Of a DNA stretch of 64,000 nucleotides, positions 1-11,089 are shown in pieces (within the stretch, counting starts at the first letter, position 1; every line of letters begins with the position of its first letter). The DNA is from Osmia lignaria lignaria (taxonomy: Eukaryota; Arthropoda; Insecta; Hymenoptera; Megachilidae). The position numbers and the translations under genes are program-made. The notes below the pieces were generated by a model. The model was not told the DNA's origin and made no database searches. It saw nothing but the letters and a program-made list of their open reading frames with translations. The DNA is taken from the NCBI RefSeq assembly GCF_051020975.1, contig NW_027478162.1, positions 19,902,001-19,966,000 of the forward strand. The letters are read 5' to 3'.

Positions 1-230
1 TTCTTTGAGATAACTCTGCACTAGTGCGAGCCGCAAATGCCACTTCCAGCTTAGCTGTGCAGAAGAAGAACAACAAGAAGAAGAAATATCTCGAAATATG
101 TCCGTCATGCCCCTTCCCTTGAGATACATCTGCAAATATCTTGGAAACGAAGCGAGCTATGGCAAAATGTTAAGAGACCTTTTTTGTAGAGAATTAAGTT
201 TCCTACTTTTTATGTTCTATGATATTTTTT
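1..230. repeat. Partial monomer at left window edge
   Basis: This stretch corresponds to monomer positions 93-322. It carries the G116/C124 variant (CTAGTGCGAGCCGC) and an A-type tail (TTAAG then TTTCCTACTTTTT). It is cut by the window and not by a biological boundary, so the array continues to the left. Confidence 0.95.
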
Positions 231-1270
231 GATGAGATGCGTAGATCTCGAGATATATCAAGATATTTAAAAGTTCCGAAGCCGCACCAACATAATAGAG
301 ATACAGAAACACCGTGGCCCCTTTCTTTGAGATAACTCTGCACTATTGCGAGCTGCAAATGCCACTTCCAGCTTAGCTGTGCAGAGGAAGAACAACAAGA
401 AGAAGAAATATCTCGAAATATGTCCGTCAGGCCAGTTCCTTTGAGCTGAATCTGCAAATATCTCGGAAACGAAGCGAGCTATGGCAAAATGTTAAGAGAC
501 GTTTTTTGTAGAGAATTATGTTTCCTACAATTTATGTTCTATGATATTTTTTGATCAGAAGCGTAGTTTTCGAGATATATCGAGATATTTAAAAGTTCCG
601 AAGCCGCACCAACATAATAGGGATACAGAAACACCGTGGCCCCTTTCTTTGAGATAACTCTGCACTAGTGCGAGCCGCAAATGCCACTTCCAGCTTAGCT
701 GTGCAGAAGAAGAACAACAAGAAGAAGAAATATCTCGAAATATGTCCGTCAGGCCCCTTCCCTTGAGATAAATCTGCAAATATCTCGGAAACGAAGCGAG
801 CTATGGCAAAATGTTAAGAGACCTTTTTTGTAGAGAATTAAGTTTCCTACTTTTTATGTTCTATGATATTTTTTGATCAGATGCGTAGTTCTCGAGATAT
901 ATCAAGATATTTAAAAGTTCCGAAGCCGCACCAACATAATAGAGATACAGAAACACCGTGGCCCCTTTCTTTGAGATAACTCTGCACGGTTGCGAGCTGG
1001 AAATGCCACTTCCAGTTTAGCTGTGCAGAAGAAGAACAACAAGAAGAAGAAATATCTCGAAATATGTCCATCAGGACCCTTCCCTTGAGATAAATCTGCA
1101 AATATCTCGGAAACGAAGCGAGCTATGGCAAAATGTTAAGAGACCTTTTTTGTAGAGAATAATGTTTCCTACAATTTACGTTCTATGATATTTTTTGATC
1201 AGAAGCGTAGTTTTCGAGATATATCAAGATATTTAAAAGTTCCGAAGCCGCACCAACATAATAGAGATAC

Positions 1271-2701
1271 AGAAACACCGTGGCCCCTTTCTTTGAGATA
1301 ACTCTGCACTATTGCGAGCTGCAAATGCCACTTCCAGCTTAGCTGTGCAGAGGAAGAACAACAAGAAGAAGAAGTATCTCGAAATATGTCCGTCAGGCCC
1401 GTTCCTTTGAGCTGAATCTGCAAATATCTCGGAAACGAAGCGAGCTATGGCAAAATGTTAAGAGACGTTTTTTGTAGAGAATTATGTTTCCTACAATTTA
1501 TGTTCTATGATATTTTTTGATCAGAAGCGTAGTTTTCGAGATATATCGAGATATTTAAAAGTTCCGAAGCCGCACCAACATAATAGAGATACAGAAACAC
1601 CGTGGCCCCTTTCTTTGGGATAACTCTGCACTATTGCGAGCTGGAAATGCCACTTCCAGGTTAGCTGTGCAGAAGAAGAACAACAAGAAGAAGAAATATC
1701 TCGGAATATGTCCGTCAGGCCCCTTCCCTTGAGATAAATCTGCAAATATCTCGGAAACGAAGCGAGCTATGGCAAAATGTTAAGAGACCTTTTTTGTAGA
1801 GAATAATGTTTCCTACAATTTACGTTCTATGATATTTTTTGATCAGAGGCGTAGTTCTCGAGATATATCAAGATATTTAAAAGTTCCGAAGCCGCACCAA
1901 CATAATAGAGATACAGAAACACCGTGGCCCCTTTCTTTGAGATAACTCTGCACTATTGCGACCTGCAAATGCCACTTCCAGCTCAGCTGTGCAGAAGAAG
2001 AACAACAAGAAGAAGAAATATCTCGAAATATGTCCGTCAGGCCCCTTCCCTTGAGATAAATCTGCAAATATCTCGGAAACGAAGCGAGCTATGGCAAAAT
2101 GTTAAGAGACCTTTTTTGTAGAGAATTAAGTTTCCTACTTTTTATGTTCTATGATATTTTTTGATCAGATGCGTAGTTCTCGAGATATATCAAGATATTT
2201 AAAAGTTCCGAAGCCGCACCAACATAATAGAGACACAGAAACACCGTGGCCCCTTTCTTTGAGATAACTCTGCACTATTGCGAGCTGCAAATGCCACTTC
2301 CAGCTTAGCTGTGCAGAGGAAGAACAACAAGAAGAAGAAGTATCTCGAAATATGTCCGTCAGGCCCGTTCCTTTGAGCTGAATCTGCAAATATCTCGGAA
2401 ACGAAGCGAGCTATGGCAAAATGTTAAGAGACGTTTTTTGTAGAGAATTATGTTTCCTACAATTTATGTTCTATGATATTTTTTGATCAGAAGCGTAGTT
2501 TTCGAGATATATCGAGATATTTAAAAGTTCCGAAGCCGCACCAACATAATAGAGATACAGAAACACCGTGGCCCCTTTCTTTGGGATAACTCTGCACTAT
2601 TGCGAGCTGGAAATGCCACTTCCAGGTTAGCTGTGCAGAAGAAGAACAACAAGAAGAAGAAATATCTCGGAATATGTCCGTCAGGCCCCTTCCCTTGAGA
2701 T
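1271..2701 (+). repeat. Block repeated at 3 monomers (966 bp)
   Basis: About 1,271-1,735 matches 2,237-2,701. Shared private marks are the GAAGTATCTCG variant in the first monomer, then CTTTGGGATAAC, CCAGGTTAGC and TATCTCGGAATATG in the second. The match ends where 2,701 reads TATATCTGC and 1,735 reads TAAATCTGC. The intervening monomer (1,841) has ACCTGCAAATG and AGCTCAGCTG, a variant seen again at 16,653, 17,619, 22,127 and 26,311. Confidence 0.8.
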
Positions 2702-3118
2702 ATATCTGCAAATATCTCGGAAACGATGCCAGCTATGGGAAAATGTTAAGAGACCTTTTTTGTAGAAAATTAAGTTTCCTACAATTTATGTTCTATGATA
2801 TTTTTTGATCAGAAGCGTAGTTTTCGAGATATATCGAGATATTTAAAAGTTCCGAAGCCGCACGAACATAATAGAGATACAGAAACACCGTGGCCCCTTT
2901 CTTTCAGATAACTATGCACTATTGCGAGCTGCAAATGCCACTTCCAGCTTAGCTGTGCAGAAGAAGAACAACAAGAAGAAGAAATATCTCGAAATATGTC
3001 CGTCAGGCCCCTTACCATGAGATAAATCTGCAAATATCTCGGAAACGAAGCGAGCTATGGCAAAATGTTAAGAGACCTTTTTTGTAGAGAATTAAGTTTC
3101 CTACTTTTTATCTTCTAT

Positions 3119-3450
3119 GATATTTTCTGATCAGATTCGTAGTTCTCGAGATATATCAAGATATTTAAAAGTTCCGAAGCCGCACCAACATAATAGAGAT
3201 ACAGAAACACCGTGGCCCCTCTCTTTGAGATAACTCTGCACAATTGCGAGCTGCAAATGCCACTTCCAGCTTAGCTGTGCAGAAGAAGAACAACAAGAAG
3301 AAGAAATATCTCGAAATATGTCCGTCAGGCCCCTTCCCTTGAGATAAATCGGCAAGTATCTCGGAAACGAAGCGAGCTATGGCAAAATGTTAAGAGACCT
3401 TTTTTGTAGACAATTATGTTTCCTACAATTTATGTTCTATGATATTTTTT
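3119..3450 (+). repeat. Monomer duplicated 11 monomers away (copy at 6,661-6,992)
   Basis: This copy and 6,661-6,992 share TATTTTCTGATCAGATTCG, AATCGGCAAGTATC and TTGTAGACAATTATG. I saw none of these marks elsewhere. The separation is 3,542 bp, or 11 monomers. They appear to be the ends of a large old repeat, with most of the material between already replaced. Confidence 0.75.
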
Positions 3451-3619
3451 GATCAGAAGCGTAGTTTTCGAGATATATCGAGATATTTAAAAGTTCCGAA
3501 GCCGCACCAACATAATAGAGATACAGAAACACCGTGGCCCCTTTCTTTGAGATAACTCTGCACTAGTGCGAGCCGCAAATGCCACTTCCAGCATAGTTGT
3601 GCAGAAGAAGAACAACAAG

Positions 3620-5598
3620 AAGAAGAAATATCTCGAAATATGTCCGTCAGGCCCCTTCCCTTGAGATAAATCTGCAAATATCTCGGAAACGAAGCGAGGT
3701 ATTGCAAAATGTTAAGAGACCCTTTTTGTAGAGAATTGAGTTTCCTACTTTTTATGTTCTATGAAATTTTTTGATCAGATGCGTAGTTCTCGAGATATAT
3801 CAAGATATTTAAAAGTTAAGAAGCCGCACCAACATAATAGAGATACAGAAACACCGTGGCCCCTTTCTTTGAGATAACTCTGCACTATTGCGAGCTGCAA
3901 ATGCCACTTCCAGCTTAGCTGTGCAGAAGAAGAACAACAAGAAGAAGAAATATCACGAAATATGTCCGTTAGGCCTCTTCCCTTGAGATAAATCTGCAAA
4001 TATCTCGGAAACGAAGCGAGCTATGGCAAAATGTTAAGAGACCTTTTTTGTAGCGAATTAAGTTTCCTACTTTTTATGTTCTATGATATTTTTTGATCAG
4101 ATGCGTAGTTCTCGAGATATATCAAGATATTTAAAAGTTCCGAAGCCGCACCAACATAATAGAGATACAGAAACACCGTGGCCCCTTTCTTTCAGATAGC
4201 TATGCACTATTGCGAGCTGCAAATGCCACTTCCAGCTTAGCTGTGCAGAAGAAGAACAACAAGAAGAAGAAATATCTCGAAATATGTCCGTCAGGCCCCT
4301 TCCCTTGAGATAAATCCCCAAATATCTCGGAAACGAAGAGAGCTATGGCAAAATGATAAGAGACCTTTTTTGTAGAGAATTAAGTTTCCTACTTTTTATG
4401 TTCTATGATATTTTTTGATCAGATGCGTAGTTCTCGAGATATATCAAGATATTTAAAAGTTCCGAAGCCGCACCAACATAATAGAGATACAGAAACACCG
4501 TGGCCCCTTTCTTTGAGATAACTCTGCACTATTGCGAGCTGCAAATGCCACTTCCAGCTTAGCTGTGCAGAGGAAGAACAACAAGAAGAAGAAATATCTC
4601 GAAATATGTCCGTCAGGCCAGTTCCTTTGAGCTGAATCTGCAAATATCTCGGAAACGAAGCGAGGTATGGCAAAATGTTTAGAGACGTTTTTTGTAGAGA
4701 ATTATGTTTCCTACAATTTATGTTCTATGATATTTTTTGATCAGAAGCGTAGTTTTCGAGATATATCGAGATATTTAAAAGTTCCGAAGCCGCACCAACA
4801 TAATAGAGATACAGAAACACCGTGGCCCCTTTCTTTGAGATAACTCTGCACTAGTGCGAGCCGCAAATGCCACTTCCAGCTTAGCTGTGCAGAAGAAGAA
4901 CAACAAGAAGAAGAAATATCTCGAAATATGTCCGTCAGGCCCCTTCCCTTGAGATAAATCTGCAAATATCTCGGAAACGAAGCGAGCTATTGCAAAATGT
5001 TAAGAGACCTTTTTTGTAGAGAATTGAGTTTCCTACTTTTTATATTCTATGATATTTTTTGATCAGATGCGTAGTTCTCGAGATATATCAAGATATTTAA
5101 AAGTTAAGAAGCCGCACCAACATAATAGAGATACAGAAACACCGTGGCCCCTTTCTTTGAGATAACTCTGCACTATTGCGAGCTGCAAATGCCACTTCCA
5201 GCTTAGCTGTGCAGAAGAAGAACAACAAGAAGAAGAAATATCACGAAATATGTCCGTTAGGCCCCTTCCCTTGAGATAAATCTGCAAATATCTCGGAAAC
5301 GAAGCGAGCTATGGCAAAATGTTAAGAGACCTTTTTTGTAGCGAATTAAGTTTCCTACTTTTTATGTTCTATGATATTTTTTGATCAGATGCGCAGTTCT
5401 CGAGATATATCAAGATATTTAAAAGTTCCGAAGCCGCACCAACATAATAGAGATACAGAAACACCGTGGCCCCTTTCTTTCAGATAGCTATGCACTATTG
5501 CGAGCTGCAAATGCCACTTCCAGCTTAGCTGTGCAGAAGAAGAACAACAAGAAGAAGAAATATCTCGGAATATGTCCGTCAGGCCCCTTCCCTTGAGA
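3620..5598 (+). repeat. Block repeated at 4 monomers (1,288 bp)
   Basis: About 3,620-4,310 matches 4,908-5,598. Shared marks are GTTAAGAAGCC (3,815 and 5,103), TATCACGAAATATG, TTGTAGCGAATTAAG and TTTCAGATAGCTATGCAC. Near the end one copy has AATCCCCAAATATC and the other does not, so the copies have begun to diverge. Confidence 0.8.
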
Positions 5599-5659
5599 TA
5601 AATCTGCAAATATCTCGGAAACGATGCCAGCTATGGGAAAATGTTAAGAGACCTTTTTT

Positions 5660-6590
5660 GTAGAGAATTAAGTTCCCTACTTTTTACCTTCTATGATATT
5701 TTTTGATCAGATGCGTAGTTCTCGAGATATATCAAGATATTTAAAAGTTCCGAAGCCGCACCAACATAATAGAGATACAGAAACACCGTGGCCCCTTTCT
5801 TTGAGATAACTCTGCACTATTGCGAGCTGTAAATGCCACTTCCAGCTTAGCTGTGCAGAAGAAGAACAACAAGAAGAAGAAATATCTCGAAATATGTCCG
5901 TCAGGCCCCTTCCCTTGAGATATATCTGCAAATATCTCGGAAACGAAGCGAGCTATGGCAAAATGTGAAGAGACCTTTTTTGTAGAGAATTATGTTTCCT
6001 ACAATTTATGTTCTATGATATTTTTTGATCAGAAGCGTAGTTTTCGAGATATATCGAGATATTTAAAAGTTCCGAAGCCGCACCAACATAATAGAGATAC
6101 AGAAACACCGTGGCCCCTCTCTTTGAGATAACTCTGCACTATTGCGAGCTGCAAATGCCACTTCCAGCTTAGCTGTGCAGAAGAGGAACAACAAGAAGAA
6201 GAAATATCTCGGAATATGTCCGTCAGGCCCCTTCCCTTGAGATAAATCTGCAAATATCTCGGAAACGATGCCAGCTATGGGAAAATGTTAAGAGACCTTT
6301 TTTGTAGAGAATTAAGTTCCCTACTTTTTATCTTCTATGATATTTTTTGATCAGATGCGTAGTTCTCGAGATATATCAAGATATTTAAAAGTTCCGAAGC
6401 CGCACCAACATAATAGAGATACAGAAACACCGTGGCCCCTTTCTTTGAGATAACTCTGCACTATTGCGAGCTGTAAATGCCACTTCCAGCTTAGCTGTGC
6501 AGAAGAAGAACAACAAGAAGAAGAAATATCTCGAAATATGTCCGTCAGGCCCCTTCCCTTGAGATAAATCTGCAAATATCTCGGAAACGA
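5660..6590 (+). repeat. Block repeated at 2 monomers (644 bp)
   Basis: The mark AGTTCCCTAC followed by a T run is present at about 5,671 and 6,313. Both copies also carry GAAACGATGCCAGCTATGGG upstream and the CTGTAAATGCC variant downstream. The pair is a small dimer-level duplication inside the left A/B mixture. Confidence 0.7.
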
Positions 6591-7636
6591 AGCGAGCTAT
6601 GGCAAAATGTTAAGAGACCTTTTTTGTAGAGAATTAAGTTTCCTACTTTTTATCTTCTATGATATTTTCTGATCAGATTCGTAGTTCTCGAGATATATCA
6701 AGATATTTAAAAGTTCCGAAGCCGCACCAACATAATAGAGATACAGAAACACCGTGGCCCCTCTCTTTGAGATAACTCTGCACAATTGCGAGCTGCAAAT
6801 GCCACTTCCAGCTTAGCTGTGCAGAAGAAGAACAACAAGAAGAAGAAATATCTCGAAATATGTCCGTCAGGACCCTTCCCTTGAGATAAATCGGCAAGTA
6901 TCTCGGAAACGAAGCGAGCTATGGCAAAATGTTAAGAGACCTTTTTTGTAGACAATTATGTTTCCTACAATTTATGTTCTATGATATTTTTTGATCAGAT
7001 GCGTAGTTCTCGAGATATATCAAGATATTTAAAAGTTCCGAAGCCGCACCAACATAATAGAGATACAGAAACACCGTGGCCCCTCTCTTTGAGATAACTC
7101 TGCACTATTGCGAGCTGGAAATGCCACGTCCAGTTTAGCTGTGCAGAAGAAGAACAACAAGAAGAAGAAATATCTCGAAATATGTCCGTCAGGCCCCTTC
7201 CCTTGAGATAAATCTGCAAATATCTCGGAAACGAAGCGAGCTATGGCAAAATGTTAAGAGACCTTTTCTGTAGAGAATTAAGTTTTCTACTTTTTATGTT
7301 CCATGATATTTTTTGATCAGATGCGTAGTTCTCGAGATACATCAAGATATTTAAAAGTTCTGAAGCTGCACCAACATAATAGAGATACAGAAACACCGTG
7401 GCCCCTTTCTTTGAGATAACTCTGCACTAGTGCGAGCCGCAAATGCCACTTCCAGCTTAGCTGTGCAGAAGAAGAACAACAAGAAGAAGAAATATCTGGA
7501 AATATGTCCGTTAGGCCCCTTCCCTTGAGATAAATCTGCAAATATCTCGGAAACGAAGCGAGCTATGGCAAAATGTTGAGAGACCTTTTTTGTAGAGAAT
7601 TAAGTTTCCTACTATTTATGTTCTATGATATTTTTG

Positions 7637-8280
7637 GATCAGATGCGTAGTTCTCGAGATATATCAAGATATTTAAAAGTTCCGAAGCCGCACCAACATA
7701 ATAGAGATACAGAAACACCGTGGCCCCTTTCTTTGAGATAACTCTGCACTATTGCGAGCTGCAAATGCCACTTTCAGCTTAGCTGTGCAGAAGAAGAACA
7801 ACAAGAAGAAGAAATATCTCGAAATATGTCCGTCAGGCCAGTTCCTTTGAGCTGAATCTGCAAATATCTCGGAAACGAAGCGAGCTATGGCAAAATGTTA
7901 AGAGACGTTTTTTGTAGAGAATTATGTTTCCTACAATTTATGTTCTATGATATTTTTTGATCAGAAGCGTAGTTCTCGAGATATATCAAGATATTTAAAA
8001 GTTCCGAAGCCGCACCAACATGATAGGGATACAGAAACACCGTGGCCCCGTTCTTTGAGATAACTCTGCACTAGTGCGAGCCGCAAATGTCACTTCCAGC
8101 TTAGCTGTGCAGAAGAAGAACAACAAGAAGAAGAAATATCTCGAAATATGTCCGTCAGGCCCCTTCCCTTGAGATAAATATGCAAATATCTCGGAAACGA
8201 AGCGAGCTATGGCAAAATGTTAAGCGACCTTTTTTGTAGAGAATTAAGTTTCCTACTTTTTATGTTCTATGATATTTTTT
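7637..8280 (+). repeat. Two adjacent monomers with independent nonsense changes in the minus-strand frame
   Basis: At 7,774 (monomer position 138) C is replaced by T, and at 8,090 (position 132) C is replaced by T. Each turns a minus-strand TGG into TGA. The two changes are at different codons in neighbouring monomers. The second monomer also has a chimeric front: A at position 8 (B-type) with C17 and A30 (A-type). Neither change appears to have spread to other monomers. Confidence 0.85.
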
Positions 8281-11089
8281 GATCAGATGCGTAGTTTTCG
8301 AGATATATCGAGATATTTAAAAGTTCCGAAGCCGCACCAACATAATAGAGATACAGAAACACCGTGGCCCCTTTCGTTGAGATAACTCTGCACTAGTGCG
8401 AGCCGCAAATGCCACTTCCAGCTTAGCTGTGCAGAAGAAGAACAACAAGAAGAAGAAATATCTCGAAATATGTCCGTCAGGCCCCTTCCCTTGAGATAAA
8501 TCTGCAAATATCTCGGAAACGAAGCGAGCTATGGCAAAATGTTAAGAGACCTTTTTTGTAGAGAATTAAGTTTCCTACTTTGTATGTTCTATGATATTTT
8601 TTGATCAGACGCGTAGTTCTCGAGATATATCAAGATATTTAAAAGTTCCGAAGCCGCACCAACATAATAGAGATACAGAAACACCGTGGCCCCTTTCTTT
8701 GAGATATCTCTGCACTATTGCGAGCTGCAAATGCCACTTCCAGCTTAGCTGCGCAGAAGAAGAACAACAAGAAGAAGAAATATCTCGAAATATGTCCGTC
8801 AGGCCCCTTCCCTTGAGATATATCTGCAAATATCTCGGAAACGAAGCGAGCTATGGCAAAATATTAAGAGACCTTTTTTGTAGAGAATTATGCTTCCTAC
8901 AATTTATGTTCTATGATATTTTTTGATCAGATGCGTAGTTCTCGAGATATATCAAGATATTTAAAAGTTCCGAAGCCGCACCAACATAATAGAGATACAG
9001 AAACACCGTGGCCCCTTTCTTTGAGATAACTCTGCACTATTGCGAGCTGCAAATGCCACTTCCAGCTTAGCTGTGCAGAGGAAGAACAACAAGAAGAAGA
9101 AATATCTCGAAATATGTCCGTCAGGCCCCTTCCCTTGAGATAAATCTGCAAATATCTCGGAAACGAAGCGAGCTATGGCAAAATGTTTAGAGACCTTTCT
9201 TGTAGAGAATTAAGTTTCCTACTTTTTATGTAGTATGATATTTTTTGATCAGATGCGTAGTTCTCGAGATATATCAAGATATTTAAAAGTTCCGAAGCCG
9301 CACCAACATAATAGAGATACAGAAACACCGTGGCCCCTTTCTTTGAGATAACTCTGCACTAGTGCGAGCCGCAAATGCCACTTCCAGCTTAGCTGTGCAG
9401 AAGAAGAACAACAAGAAGAAGAAATATCTCGAAATATGTCCGTCAGGCCACTTCCCTTGAGATAAATCTGCAAATATCTCGGAAACGAAGCGAGCTATGG
9501 CAAAATGTTAAGAGACGTTTTTTGTAGAGAATTATGTTTCCTACAATTTATGTTCTATGATATTTTTTGATCAGAAGCGTAGTTTTCGAGATATATCGAG
9601 ATATTTAAAAGTTCCGAAGCCGCACCAACATAATAGAGATACAGAAACACCGTGGCCCCTTTCTTTGAGATAACTCTGCACTAGTGCGAGCCGCAAATGC
9701 CACTTCCAGCTTAGCTGTGCAGAAGAAGAGCAACAGGAAGAAGAAATATCTCGAAATATGTCCGACAGGCCCCTTCCCTTGAGATAAATCTGCAAATATC
9801 TCGGAAACGAAGCGAGCTATGGCAAAATGTTAGGAGACCTTTTTTGTAGAGAATTAAGTTTCCTACTTTTTATGTTCGATGATATTTTTTGATCAGATGC
9901 GTAGTTCTCGAGATATATCAAGATATTTAAAAGTTCCGAAGCTGCACCAACATAATAGAGGTACAGAAACACCGTGGCCTCTTTCTTTGAGATAACTCTG
10001 CACTATTGCGAGCTGCAAATGCCACTTCGAGCTTAGCTGTGCAGAAGAAGAACAACAAGAAGAAGAAATATCTCGAAATATGTCCGTTAGGCCCCTTCCC
10101 TTGAGATAAATCTGCAAATATCTCGGAAACGAAGCGAGCTATGGCAAAATGTTAGGAGACCTTTTTTGTAGAGAATTATGTTTCCTACAATTTATGTTCT
10201 ATGATATTTTTTGATCAGAAGCGTAGTTTTCGAGATATATCGAGATATTTAAAAGTTCCGAAGCCGCACCTACATAATAGAGATACAGAAACACGGTGGC
10301 CCCTTTCTTTGAGATAACTCTGCACTAGTGCGAGCCGCAAATGCCACTTCCAGCTTTGCTGTGCAGAAGAAGAACAACAAGAAGAAGAAATATCTCGAAA
10401 TATGTCCGTCAGGCCCCTTCCCTTGAGATAAATATGCAAATATCTCGGAAACCAAGCGAGCTATGGCAAAATGTTAAGAGACCTTTTTTGTAGAGAATTA
10501 AGTTTCCTACTTTTTATGTTGTATGACATTTTTTGATCAGATGCGTAGTTCTCGAGATATATCAAGATATTTAAAAGTTCCGAAGCCGCACCTACATAAT
10601 AGAGATACAGAAACACCGTGGCCCCTTTCTTTAAGATAACTCTGCACTATTGCGAGCTGCAAATGCCACTTCCAGCTTAGCTGTGCAGAGGAAGAACAAC
10701 AAGAAGAAGAAATATCTCGAAATATGTCCGTCAGGCCAGTTCCTTTGAGCTGAATCTGCAAATATCTCGGAAACGAAGAGAGCTATGGCAAAATGTTAAG
10801 AGACCTTTTTTGTAGAGAATTAAGTTTCCTACTTTTTATCTTCTATGATATTGTTTGATCAGATGCGTAGTTCTCGAGATATATCAAGATATTTAAAAGT
10901 TCCGAAGCCGCACCAACATAATAGAGATACAGAAACACCGTGGCCCCTCTCTTTGAGATAACTCTGCACTATTGCGAGCTGCAAATGCCACTTCCAGTTT
11001 AGCTGTGCAGAAGAAGAACAACAAGAAGAAGAAATATCTCGAAATATGTCCGTTAGGCCCCTTCCCTTGAGATAAATCTGCAAATATCT

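Noticed and set aside
8591..8926. A plus-strand 111-codon frame, and similar 60-76-codon plus-strand frames at 1,924, 14,160, 16,736, 17,702, 22,210, 22,854, 26,394 and 41,753
   Set aside because: They appear where single substitutions remove stops such as the TAG in CTTAGCTG. Arginine- or histidine-rich translations reflect the GAA/CAA tract. They share no gene-like features.
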